A DNA stretch of 64,000 bases from an uncultured Roseburia sp. (GTDB taxonomy: Bacteria; Bacillota; Clostridia; Lachnospirales; Lachnospiraceae), in NCBI GenBank assembly GCA_900539115.1, contig UQAQ01000013.1, positions 1-64,000 on the forward strand, read 5' to 3'. The notes beneath the pieces were generated by a model. It saw only the letters and a program-made list of their open reading frames with translations. It had not been told where the DNA came from and ran no database searches. Below, in pieces: positions 41,716-49,643 of the stretch. The stretch's first letter is position 1, and every line of letters begins with the position of its first letter. Position numbers and translations under genes: made by a program.

Positions 41716-44700
41716 TTAAATCAATTCATGAATCTCCTGCAGTGATTTGACACCGATCTCGCCTTCATGGATCACGGTATAGATTCCATCTGCCGTAGCT
41801 TTTGCTGCTGCCATCGTCGTCATATATGGAATTTTTGCCTTAATCGCATTTTTACGGATGTAACTGTCATCAAATGCCTTCTCATCGCCCGTCGCCGGAG
41901 TATTGATGATCAGCTGGATCTTACCATTGATGATCGCATCCACGATGTTTGGTTTGCCTTCCTGCATCTTATTGATACGTTCTGCCTTGATTCCATTTTC
42001 TTTCAGCAATTCGTACGTTGTTCCGGTTGCAAGAATTCCAAAACCGCATGCCTCGAATTTTTTCGCAATTTCAACAAGTTCCGGTTTGTCTTTCTTGCTG
42101 ACACTCATCAGCACATTTCCTTCCTTCGGAAGTCTTGTCTGTGTCGCTTCCTGGGCCTTAAAGAAGGCCTCTCCGACATTTTCCGAAAGTCCGAGAACTT
42201 CTCCTGTTGAACGCATTTCCGGTCCGAGTACTGGGTCTACTTCCTGGAACATGTTGAATGGGAATACAGCTTCCTTCACTCCATAGTATTTTGGATTTAC
42301 CGGTTTCATATTCTCGATCGGAGAAGGATTTCCGGTCAATTCTCTTGTCATGATCTGGGTTGCCAGTTTTACCATCTGTACATTACATACTTTGGATACC
42401 AATGGAACCGTACGGGAAGCTCGCGGATTTGCCTCCAATACATATACTTTTCCATCTTCGATCGCATACTGCATATTCATCAATCCGCAGACGCCCATTT
42501 CTTCGGCAATTCTGCGTGTGTAATCTTTAATCGTCTCGACAAGTTCTGCCGGAATATTTTTGGATGGAAGGATACATGCGGAATCTCCCGAATGCACTCC
42601 TGCCAGCTCAATATGCTCCATAACAGCCGGTACAAAAGCGTGTTTTCCGTCTGCGATCGCATCTGCCTCGCATTCCATCGCATGACGGAGGAAACGGTCG
42701 ATCAGGATCGGGCGGTCCGGTGTCACACCTACGGCTGCTGCCATATATTGTTTCAGGCTTTCCGGATCATTGACTACTTCCATGCCACGTCCGCCGAGGA
42801 CATAGGATGGACGAACCATAACCGGATAACCGATCTCATCTGCAATTTTAAGCGCTTCTTCTATATCTACCGCCATACCTGCTTCCGGCATTGGAATGTT
42901 CAATTTTTCCATCATACCGCGGAACAGATCACGATCTTCTGCCATATCAATGATCTCCGGCGAAGTTCCGAGGATATTGACCCCGTTTTTCTTCAAATCT
43001 GCTGCCAGATTCAGCGGTGTCTGTCCACCAAACTGAGCGATAACACCGAGTGGCTTCTCTTTTTCATATATACTCAAAACATCTTCAAGTGTTAATGGCT
43101 CGAAATACAATTTATCGGAAGTATCGTAATCCGTGGATACGGTTTCCGGATTACAGTTTACAATAATTGTCTCAAATCCCATTTCTTTCAGAGCAAAGGC
43201 TGCATGTACACAGCAATAGTCAAATTCGATACCCTGTCCGATACGGTTTGGTCCGCCGCCGAGGATCATGATCTTTTTCTTGTCCGTTACGGTAGACTCG
43301 TCTTTTGCATTGTACGTAGAATAGTAATATGCACTGTCTTTTGTAGAACTTACACGAACCGGTTCCCAGCTCTCTGTGATACCAAATCCGGTTCTTGTCT
43401 TGCGGATCTCTTCTTCTGTTACATCAAGGATCTGTGCCAGATAACGGTCGGAGAAACCATCTTTTTTTGCTTTCTCAAGAACATCTTTTTCCGGTACTTT
43501 TCCTTTATTTGCCAAAAGTGCCTCTTCTTCCTCTACCAATTCTTTCATCTGCTCGATAAAATAATGTTTGATCTGTGTGCGCTCAAACAATTCTTCCACG
43601 GTAGCCCCTTTACGAAGTGCCTCATACATGATAAACTGACGCTCACTTGTCGGATAAATCAGCATCTGCATCAATTCATCCTTTGTTTTCTCATGGAAAT
43701 CTTTGGCAAATCCCAGGCCATAAGGTCCGATTTCCAGACTGCGGATGGCTTTCTGGAATGCTTCTTTATAATTTTTACCGATACTCATAACTTCGCCGAC
43801 AGCACGCATCTGTGTTCCCAGCTTGTCCTCGGAATCTTTGAATTTTTCAAATGCCCATCTGGCAAATTTAATAACAATATAATCTCCGCTTGGCACATAT
43901 TTGTCCAATGTACCATTGACGCCGCATGGGATCTCATCCAAGGTAAGTCCGGACGCAAGCATCGCAGATACGAGTGCGATCGGGAATCCTGTCGCTTTGG
44001 ATGCCAATGCGGAAGAACGGGACGTTCTCGGATTGATCTCGATAACAACGATTCGGTCAGATACCGGATCATGGGCAAACTGCACATTGGTTCCACCGAT
44101 TACCTGTACTTCATCTACAATTTTATATGCCTGCTCCTGAAGGCGTTTCTGAACGTCTTCGGAGATGGTAAGCATCGGTGCGGAACAGAAGGAATCTCCT
44201 GTGTGTACTCCGAGAGGGTCAATATTTTCGATAAAGCAGACCGTGATCATATTTCCTTTTGCATCACGCACTACTTCCAATTCCAATTCTTCCCATCCGA
44301 GAATGGATTCTTCGATCAATACCTGACCGACAAGACTTGCCTGAAGTCCACGTGCGCAGACGGTTTTCAATTCTTCTACATTATATACGAGTCCGCCGCC
44401 GGCTCCTCCCATCGTATAAGCCGGACGAAGAACGACCGGATAACCGAGTTTATCTGCGATCTCAAGGGCTTCTTCTACAGAATACGCCACTTCGCTTCGT
44501 GCCATCTCGATGCCAAGCTTGTTCATCGTCTTTTTGAATTCGATACGGTCTTCTCCACGCTCGATCGCATCCACCTGAACACCGATTACTTTTACATCGT
44601 ATTTATCTAAAATGCCGGCGCTTGCCAATTCGGAACATAAGTTCAGCCCTGACTGTCCACCAAGGTTTGGCAGGATCGCATCCGGACGCTCTTTTTCTAT

Positions 44701-44931
44701 GATCTGCTCCAAACGTTTTACATTCAATGGTTCGATATAGGTAACATCTGCAATGTCCGGATCTGTCATGATCGTCGCCGGATTTGAGTTTACCAGTACA
44801 ATCCGGTATCCAAGCTGGCGAAGTGCTTTACATGCCTGTGTTCCTGAATAATCAAATTCGCAGGCCTGTCCGATGATGATCGGTCCTGATCCAATGATCA
44901 ATACTTTCTTAATGTCCTCTCTTTTACTCAC
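41716..44931 (-). CDS. carB: Carbamoyl-phosphate synthase large subunit
   Basis: 1071-residue enzyme that makes carbamoyl phosphate for pyrimidines and arginine. Two homologous ATP-grasp halves are seen: KVLIIGSGPIIIGQACEFDYSG near the start and IMILGGGPNRIGQGIEFDYCC near 555, each with EINPRTSRSSALASKATG or EANPRASRTVPLVSKV, and a C-terminal MGS-like allosteric domain. The start is GTG (44929-44931) after GGAGGAC, not the ATG 11 codons upstream. The partner carA is not adjacent: upstream lies an accessory island. Confidence 0.98.
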   Translation of the reverse strand: MSKREDIKKVLIIGSGPIIIGQACEFDYSGTQACKALRQLGYRIVLVNSNPATIMTDPDIADVTYIEPLNVKRLEQIIEKERPDAILPNLGGQSGLNLCSELASAGILDKYDVKVIGVQVDAIERGEDRIEFKKTMNKLGIEMARSEVAYSVEEALEIADKLGYPVVLRPAYTMGGAGGGLVYNVEELKTVCARGLQASLVGQVLIEESILGWEELELEVVRDAKGNMITVCFIENIDPLGVHTGDSFCSAPMLTISEDVQKRLQEQAYKIVDEVQVIGGTNVQFAHDPVSDRIVVIEINPRTSRSSALASKATGFPIALVSAMLASGLTLDEIPCGVNGTLDKYVPSGDYIVIKFARWAFEKFKDSEDKLGTQMRAVGEVMSIGKNYKEAFQKAIRSLEIGPYGLGFAKDFHEKTKDELMQMLIYPTSERQFIMYEALRKGATVEELFERTQIKHYFIEQMKELVEEEEALLANKGKVPEKDVLEKAKKDGFSDRYLAQILDVTEEEIRKTRTGFGITESWEPVRVSSTKDSAYYYSTYNAKDESTVTDKKKIMILGGGPNRIGQGIEFDYCCVHAAFALKEMGFETIIVNCNPETVSTDYDTSDKLYFEPLTLEDVLSIYEKEKPLGVIAQFGGQTPLNLAADLKKNGVNILGTSPEIIDMAEDRDLFRGMMEKLNIPMPEAGMAVDIEEALKIADEIGYPVMVRPSYVLGGRGMEVVNDPESLKQYMAAAVGVTPDRPILIDRFLRHAMECEADAIADGKHAFVPAVMEHIELAGVHSGDSACILPSKNIPAELVETIKDYTRRIAEEMGVCGLMNMQYAIEDGKVYVLEANPRASRTVPLVSKVCNVQMVKLATQIMTRELTGNPSPIENMKPVNPKYYGVKEAVFPFNMFQEVDPVLGPEMRSTGEVLGLSENVGEAFFKAQEATQTRLPKEGNVLMSVSKKDKPELVEIAKKFEACGFGILATGTTYELLKENGIKAERINKMQEGKPNIVDAIINGKIQLIINTPATGDEKAFDDSYIRKNAIKAKIPYMTTMAAAKATADGIYTVIHEGEIGVKSLQEIHELI

Positions 44932-44989
44932 TTTTGTCCTCCATTCCGAAGCCGCATACGGCACTCTCTAAATTTCTCTATTCCTTTCT

Positions 44990-45017
44990 ATTTTACAGAA
45001 AATTCAGAAAAAGTAAA
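44990..45017 (-). promoter_or_regulatory. Promoter for carB
   Basis: TTTACT (45012-45017) and TAAAAT (44990-44995) on the minus strand, 16 bases apart, in the AT-rich gap between the DUF4417 gene and carB. No PyrR-type leader could be recognised in the short 5' region. Confidence 0.5.
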
Positions 45018-45103
45018 TAGGAAATCAGAAAATAAATAAATTTAGGTGTAATATTTTATTGCAGAATGTCCCCCTTACCTTTCTCTTTCGGGACCGCTCG
45101 CGC

Positions 45104-45799
45104 TTAGAAGAACCCCGTAGCGGTGCAACTACTTCTCATTCGAGTAGTCCAATCTGAATATTGAATAAATTTTGTTTTCTTTTTCAAATCAGCAAATATT
45201 TTATCAGGCATTGAGCCATATACCAGCACAATCTCCGGCTCTAACTCTTTTATCATTTCTTCAAGCCCTTCTCTGAAAAATTTCTTCGATTCCGCCGTTC
45301 GTATTTGACCATATGTACCAACAGATACAATGCTGTGCTTATCAACACCTTGAAAAGCCACCTTCTCGCCCAAATAATCAGAAGTATATGTTCTTTCATC
45401 TCCCCACCTAATATTAGGAATAACATAAAGACCTTGTTTCTGCAAATAATGTCCTACAGCCCTGTTTAAATAAATATCGGCTATTTGAACACACAATGGA
45501 GCATCTATATACAACGAACAATCTGGTGTAACAATCCCCGGATATTGTTTTAACTCTTTAACATACTCCTCTGTATTTGTCAAAATCTTCCGAAAGTAGA
45601 TATCATGTTCATAAAAACATACAAAGTCCTTTTTGCCTTGGCTCCTTTCTCTTTTCGAGAAAGGAACCATCCCTCTTGGAATAATTAATTCATCCGGAGA
45701 GTCAATGTGCGGAATTTCGAATTTGCCATCAAAGAAGGCCCTCTCAACAAGCGATACCCTGAAACCTTCATCTACTAGATTCTCATTCTTTTTTGTCAT
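45104..45799 (-). CDS. DUF4417 family protein
   Basis: 231 residues of the DUF4417 family, common in phages, plasmids and integrated elements, with no known function. Recognisable parts are IPRGMVPFSKRER, FVCFYEHDIYF, the YPGIVTPDCSLYIDAPLC block, VIPNIRWGDERTY and SVGTYGQIR...VLVYGSMP. The start is taken as the third codon of the open frame (45799), six bases from GGAGGG; it overlaps the upstream gene by 17 bases. The last dozen codons and the following 50 bases are more GC-rich than the gene body, which could mark a junction. Confidence 0.7.
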   Translation of the reverse strand: MTKKNENLVDEGFRVSLVERAFFDGKFEIPHIDSPDELIIPRGMVPFSKRERSQGKKDFVCFYEHDIYFRKILTNTEEYVKELKQYPGIVTPDCSLYIDAPLCVQIADIYLNRAVGHYLQKQGLYVIPNIRWGDERTYTSDYLGEKVAFQGVDKHSIVSVGTYGQIRTAESKKFFREGLEEMIKELEPEIVLVYGSMPDKIFADLKKKTKFIQYSDWTTRMRSSCTATGFF

Positions 45800-46130
45800 A
45801 ATCATCCCTCCCGTTTAGTATTGCTTGTGCACTCTCTATACTTCCAGCAATATTATACTTAGCACATTCCTCCGGAAATTTTGCCATGAGATCCTTATAA
45901 CACTGAACAAGTTCCTTACTAGGAACCCTACCCACAATATCATCTAGCACCTCACTTATCCAAGAATATTCATGTGCAGTACATTCGTTTTTTAGATACT
46001 CAATTGTTGTAGGAATATCTTCAGTGAGAATCGCAATTTCCTGTTCCCAGCACTGTTCAATACCATAATCCCACTCATCATCTGTCTCTTCTCGCTGCCT
46101 TATTACCTCTCTAAACTTAATGATATCCAT
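45783..46130 (-). CDS. Probable immunity protein of the EndoU-like toxin
   Basis: 115-residue acidic, mainly helical cytosolic protein (MDIIKFREVIRQREETDDEW, then EYSWISEVLDDIVGRV and a KFPEECAKYNIAGSIESA segment). The ATG overlaps the stop of the EndoU-like gene by one base. Small acidic proteins coded directly after polymorphic toxin domains are typical immunity proteins. I infer the role from position, size and charge; the name of the immunity family is not certain. Confidence 0.55.
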   Translation of the reverse strand: MDIIKFREVIRQREETDDEWDYGIEQCWEQEIAILTEDIPTTIEYLKNECTAHEYSWISEVLDDIVGRVPSKELVQCYKDLMAKFPEECAKYNIAGSIESAQAILNGRDDYDKKE

Positions 46131-46615
46131 TACCTCTTACCCCCTTTCTTTATAACTTGGTTTGCATCAGGAAAGATTGTTCCAATTTGACCGTGCGTCT
46201 TTATTACACCAACCCTTACACCTTTCCACATTCCATAAATTCTTTTGCCATCAGGCACATGACGATTTGCTTTGAGATTTACAACATGTTCTCCAGCATG
46301 TTTTATATCCTTACTCGTCCATGATTTCGGAAACCAGGTTTGCTGCATTCCCGTCCTCTTTCTTTTTTCTTTGTGATTTGGAATGTATCCAACACGCACG
46401 CCATTAGGGTACGTTTTTACCACGTGATATTCTATTCCATACTTAGCAAGTTCCATCATTCCTGCTTGTCCATGTCCACCACGTTTTAATCTTATTAGTC
46501 GATTCTTTGATGCCTTAGTATAATCTCCCTCGTTAGAGTGGACTACTGCATACTGACTTGCTTGTCCCTTAGCTCCACGAGTATATAATACTCTTCCTGT
46601 TTTAGTTGTACCCAT
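46130..46615 (-). CDS. Free-standing EndoU-like nuclease domain
   Basis: 161-residue basic protein without signal peptide or membrane segment. The core resembles the C-terminal bacterial EndoU toxin domain: KRGGHGQAGMMELAKYGIEY with a candidate catalytic His48, NGVRVGYIPNHKEKRKRTG, QQTWFPKSW followed by a helix, and RIYGMWKGVRVGVIKTHGQI ending in a TIFPD strand. EndoU toxins are RNases that usually sit at the end of large secreted proteins; here the domain has its own ATG, seven bases from GGAGGG, so it is an independent gene. It is followed by a candidate immunity gene. Confidence 0.55.
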   Translation of the reverse strand: MGTTKTGRVLYTRGAKGQASQYAVVHSNEGDYTKASKNRLIRLKRGGHGQAGMMELAKYGIEYHVVKTYPNGVRVGYIPNHKEKRKRTGMQQTWFPKSWTSKDIKHAGEHVVNLKANRHVPDGKRIYGMWKGVRVGVIKTHGQIGTIFPDANQVIKKGGKR

Positions 46616-46878
46616 AATAATTCCCTCCTGTCATAAACAACAGATAAGGAACAGTAACAATTATTTCTATCATTTCTACCTTATCTTTCTGCCAACTTGT
46701 TGTTAGCCAAACAATTATTTTTAAAAAGTTACAATTTGTATTGCGCTTTCAGAAAGATTGTAGTAAAATAATTTATAGTAATTCGAGATAGATTTTACTA
46801 AATCTTTCTTACTAAGAAAAACGTATCGCTGCGCCAACAGTTATGCGTTTTTCTTTTACAAAATATAATCCATTTTCA
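46616..46878. other. AT-rich gap with tandem hairpins between immA and the EndoU-like gene
   Basis: 263 bases without a gene. Besides the terminator at 46814-46855 it has two further inverted repeats: AGATAAGG/CCTTATCT (46642-46686), and an arm pair around 46753-46812 in which AGAAAGATT-TAGTAAAAT is repeated inverted with a one-base bulge. No promoter with both boxes near consensus could be placed. Confidence 0.55.
46814..46855 (-). terminator. Terminator after the ImmA/IrrE gene
   Basis: AAGAAAAACG (46814-46823) pairs with CGTTTTTCTT (46846-46855), extended inwards by ATxxCTG-type pairs. Both flanks are T/A-rich; read leftwards the arm itself supplies TTTTTCTT. It would end the Xre-ImmA transcript before the EndoU genes. 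Confidence 0.65.
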
Positions 46879-47583
46879 TCACCACCTCGTTCTTGAATCT
46901 GCAAACCAAGAGTCTCTTTCTCTTTGTCGATCATATTCATCGCACAAATCATATTCATCTATCCTCTTAGGTGCAATTTTATTTATCAAAGAAGCGTACT
47001 TAAAAATAATAATATCATCATATTCTCTTTCAGCCCTTGACTTCCATTCATATATAGTATTTGCTAATGTCCTTTTTCTTTTCGTTGCAGCCTCTGCTGA
47101 AACATTGAATGATTGCGCAATATACTCAATCGAAATATTCTTTCCCCTATTCTTACATTCCCTTAATAGCTGTTCAGGCATTAGCATTTGAGCAGCAAAA
47201 CAATTTGCCTCTAACTCTTGTTTATGATATAAAGGGTCAGTCCCTTTCAAATTGAACTTATGACCTAAAACATAATGACCAAATTCATGCATTACACCAA
47301 ATCGAATTCTGTAATCTATCTCATTTTGATTATAAAATATAATCACTGCTCCACAAAATTCCATGATTACTGCTGATTCACTACCAAAGTTTTTTATTGG
47401 AACACCATACTTTTCAAAAGCCTTCGAATATTTACATAATCTAATATCTGACTGTTCTTTAATCAAAGAACTTACCTTAAACGGAAATGACTTAATCGCA
47501 CCTGATGAAACCAACAATTCATTTGCTTTACAATATATTTTAGAATAATTTACTGTTTTATACATTTCATCATCAAATGTCAT
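46879..47583 (-). CDS. ImmA/IrrE family metalloendopeptidase
   Basis: 234-residue zinc protease of the ImmA/IrrE (COG2856) family, the type that cleaves a partner Xre repressor to switch on mobile elements or stress genes. The zinc motif HEFGHYVLGH is near residues 99-108 and the third ligand in QELEANCFAAQMLMP. The upstream gene is an Xre repressor that overlaps it by 11 bases, the classical ImmR-ImmA arrangement. Start taken as the third in-frame ATG, six bases after GGAGG. Confidence 0.9.
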   Translation of the reverse strand: MTFDDEMYKTVNYSKIYCKANELLVSSGAIKSFPFKVSSLIKEQSDIRLCKYSKAFEKYGVPIKNFGSESAVIMEFCGAVIIFYNQNEIDYRIRFGVMHEFGHYVLGHKFNLKGTDPLYHKQELEANCFAAQMLMPEQLLRECKNRGKNISIEYIAQSFNVSAEAATKRKRTLANTIYEWKSRAEREYDDIIIFKYASLINKIAPKRIDEYDLCDEYDRQRERDSWFADSRTRW

Positions 47584-47932
47584 CGTCATCCTCCTCGTCA
47601 TTAAAAATATCCATAAACACTGCTTTAAGCATGCCTTCAGCCTTATTCAATTCTGCTTCATTAAGTTTACCTAGATTTCTCTGTAATGAACTTAATTGTG
47701 TATTTGTTGGTGAAATCAAAGAATCATCATCATTCCCAAGCAAATAATCTGTAGAAACTCCAAAATACTTTGCAAGTCGAATTAACACATCTCCTCTTGG
47801 AATTGTTCCACTATTTTCCCACATATTTACACGGCTCTTTGAGACTCCAAGTTTTTCCGCCAACTGATCCATACTTAATTTAGCTTTTTCCCTTAGATCT
47901 TTGACCCGTTTACTAAATATTTGATTTGCCAT
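47573..47932 (-). CDS. Xre-family transcriptional repressor (ImmR-like)
   Basis: 119 residues. The HTH is at about 8-63: RVKDLREKAKLSMDQLAEKL, GVSKSRVNMWENSGTIPRGD and LAKYFGVSTDYLLGND. The C-terminal half has a helical region and a very acidic end (NDEEDDDDI), possibly the site used by the protease partner. ATG after GGAGAG. A near-consensus promoter lies upstream and the TTGTAC-type repeats around it may be its own operator. Confidence 0.9.
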   Translation of the reverse strand: MANQIFSKRVKDLREKAKLSMDQLAEKLGVSKSRVNMWENSGTIPRGDVLIRLAKYFGVSTDYLLGNDDDSLISPTNTQLSSLQRNLGKLNEAELNKAEGMLKAVFMDIFNDEEDDDDI

Positions 47933-47958
47933 TTTATTCTCTCCTTTCGTGCAATTTT

Positions 47959-47987
47959 ATTGTACAATACATTTTTATTGTTGTCAA
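47959..47987 (-). promoter_or_regulatory. Promoter of the Xre-ImmA operon
   Basis: TTGACA (47982-47987) and TACAAT (47959-47964) on the minus strand, spacer 17, nearly full consensus. The -10 region is inside ATTGTACAAT, a 10-base palindrome (47959-47968), a candidate repressor site. Confidence 0.88.
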
Positions 47988-48032
47988 CTCTTTTTTTCAA
48001 CATATATTCAACACAGGTTTATATCCCATAAT

Positions 48033-48079
48033 AAAGTCTGCCGCCTTAACAACCTTTAGTCGTTAAAACGGCAGACTTT
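48033..48079. terminator. Terminator between the corrinoid adenosyltransferase gene and the island
   Basis: AAAGTCTGCCG (48033-48043) and CGGCAGACTTT (48069-48079) are perfect inverted copies, with TTAAC/GTTAA pairing further inside. T-rich on both sides, so it can act in both directions. It ends the 48114-48596 gene. Confidence 0.85.
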
Positions 48080-48113
48080 GTTTTCTGCTATGTACGATTA
48101 CATAGATGTTATC

Positions 48114-48596
48114 TCACAGGATTTCTGAAACTTCATCTACGTAGGCGCGGATCTGTTCCGGCAGTTTGGTGCCGGTGATAATGAGTTTTCGGTAATCCCC
48201 CTGAATACGAAGCAAGTCTTCTACGTCATCCTCTGTCAAAATCCCAAGGTCAATCAATCCCAGCAATTCATCCAAAATAATAACATCGCTTTCTCCGGTT
48301 TCAAGAACTTTTTTTGAAAAATTAAACCCATTTAATATATTTGCTTTTTCTTCTTCTTTTTCACTCTCTGATAAATCGCAGTAATTGACTTCGCTTTTAT
48401 CAAAGCGGAAAATCTGTACATCTGGTTCAAGCCGGTCTAAAACCTGAAACTCGTCGGCAACCTTTCCCTTCAGAAACTGGATCATCGTGATCCTCTGTCC
48501 ATGCTGGAGTTCTCTGAGCGCCTGCCCTACAGCGGCAGATGTCTTTCCCTTACCTGTTCCATAAAAGGCTTGTATAATCCCTGATTCCATCGTCAT
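48114..48596 (-). CDS. Cob(I)yrinic acid a,c-diamide adenosyltransferase (CobA/BtuR type)
   Basis: 160-residue P-loop enzyme that adds the adenosyl group to cob(I)alamin. GIIQAFYGTGKGKTSAAVGQ is the ATP loop; ITMIQFLKG, FRFDKSE and DVIILDELLGLIDLGIL (Walker B) match the CobA/BtuR/CobO group. The start is the ATG at 48594-48596 five bases after AGAGG. It is a stand-alone gene with its own promoter, and could supply adenosylcobalamin from salvaged corrinoids; compare the corrinoid-linked protein at 26.5 kb. Confidence 0.88.
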   Translation of the reverse strand: MTMESGIIQAFYGTGKGKTSAAVGQALRELQHGQRITMIQFLKGKVADEFQVLDRLEPDVQIFRFDKSEVNYCDLSESEKEEEKANILNGFNFSKKVLETGESDVIILDELLGLIDLGILTEDDVEDLLRIQGDYRKLIITGTKLPEQIRAYVDEVSEIL

Positions 48597-48658
48597 AAAC
48601 ACCTCTCTTTAGTTTGTGCTGACACAGTTTTGACAACACTCGCTCATTTATGAGAAAT

Positions 48659-48687
48659 AATTTACCACAAATTTTAAGAAATGGCAA
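48659..48687 (-). promoter_or_regulatory. Promoter for the corrinoid adenosyltransferase gene
   Basis: TTGCCA (48682-48687) and TAAATT (48659-48664) on the minus strand with a 17-base spacer. Confidence 0.5.
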
Positions 48688-48705
48688 GCAAATTTTTACG
48701 ATCCC

Positions 48706-49410
48706 CTACTCGTCGTCCATACCATAAGTGTCAAATTCATCGGATCTTGGTTCTTCAGATGCAGCTGCAACCGCTGACATGGAATCCACTCGTTCCAGTT
48801 TGCTTACCGAAATCTCGTAAGCGATTCTTGTTTCGAATTCCTCGTCTCCAATGCGTTTTTGATACTCACGGCTCTGGATTCTTCCCCATAGCTGAATGTG
48901 ATCTCCTACTTGAAAACCATCGGCAAAACGTGCATTACGTCCCCAGCAGATACAAGGGATGTAATCGGATTTTCCATATGGACGGTTTACCGCAAGCAAT
49001 ACGTCTGCAATCTCGCGTCCCAATGGTGTCTTACGATATACCGGCACCTTGCAGATATATCCGTCCAGAAAAATATGATTTGGTTTTTCACATTCTCCCG
49101 GCTCGTCGTCCACGCGGATGTCACGAACAAACATCGAAAGAACCAAACGATTATGATTTTCCTCGTGACGATTGTAAGAGCGGAACTGTCCGGATGCTTC
49201 GATAAATTTTCCCCGGTAATCCTGTTTGACATCGATCAAACGTTCGGATACCATAAGCGGAATCGTATCGAATACATTACTTAGACGTCGTACTGACAAT
49301 TGAAGAGTATAGAATCCCTCTCCATACACCTCATGGCTGAAGGTGAAATCGCTGATCACCTCTCCATACACATTTACCTGATTGTTTCCTAGCACCTTAT
49401 CTGTCATCAT
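48706..49410 (-). CDS. SSB-like protein with two OB folds
   Basis: 234-residue single-stranded DNA-binding family protein. Unlike ordinary SSB (one OB fold, about 150 residues) it appears to have two: residues about 10-100 (NNQVNVYGEVISDFTFSHEV, FYTLQLSVRRLS) and about 108-205 (IFLDGYICKVPVYRKTPLGR, IPCICWGRNARFA, IQLWGRIQSREY). The second is nearest to SSB. The C-terminus is acidic (DTYGMDDE) but is not the standard DDDIPF tail, so partner binding may differ. Start is the ATG pair seven bases from GGGGG; the frame opens 22 codons earlier without a site. Confidence 0.75.
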   Translation of the reverse strand: MMTDKVLGNNQVNVYGEVISDFTFSHEVYGEGFYTLQLSVRRLSNVFDTIPLMVSERLIDVKQDYRGKFIEASGQFRSYNRHEENHNRLVLSMFVRDIRVDDEPGECEKPNHIFLDGYICKVPVYRKTPLGREIADVLLAVNRPYGKSDYIPCICWGRNARFADGFQVGDHIQLWGRIQSREYQKRIGDEEFETRIAYEISVSKLERVDSMSAVAAASEEPRSDEFDTYGMDDE

Positions 49411-49492
49411 ATATGACCCCCTTTGTTTATTTACCTGTGTTTTAGCATCGAATAGCACTTGATGGCCCGTGCGCAAAACAACACACTTTAAT

Positions 49493-49501
49493 ATTATAAC
49501 A
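49493..49501 (-). promoter_or_regulatory. Extended -10 promoter for the SSB-like gene
   Basis: TGTTATAAT on the minus strand: TATAAT at 49493-49498 preceded by TGn. No good -35 box at 17 bases, consistent with an extended -10 promoter. Confidence 0.45.
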
Positions 49502-49567
49502 CAGACTTTTTTTCTTTACCATATACTATATGCACAAAATTTTCTTTTTAGAACAAAAACTTTCGAT

Positions 49568-49596
49568 TTGCCATATCTTTTTTTCTGTGCTATGAT
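49568..49596 (+). promoter_or_regulatory. Promoter for typA
   Basis: TTGCCA (49568-49573) and TATGAT (49591-49596) on the plus strand, spacer 17. It gives a leader of about 40 bases before the typA ATG. Confidence 0.7.
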
Positions 49597-49643
49597 AGAG
49601 AGCAGAGTTTTTAAAGTAATCACATGAAAGGACGATTAAAAAA

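Noticed and set aside
43204..44610. 468-codon plus-strand ORF opposite carB
   Set aside because: It is an antisense frame of a highly conserved gene, has no fitting ribosome site and its protein is rich in Phe/Cys/His, as expected for a shadow frame.
45060..45140. Attachment site at the end of the accessory island
   Set aside because: Local GC shift only; no direct repeat pair flanking the island and no integrase gene were seen.
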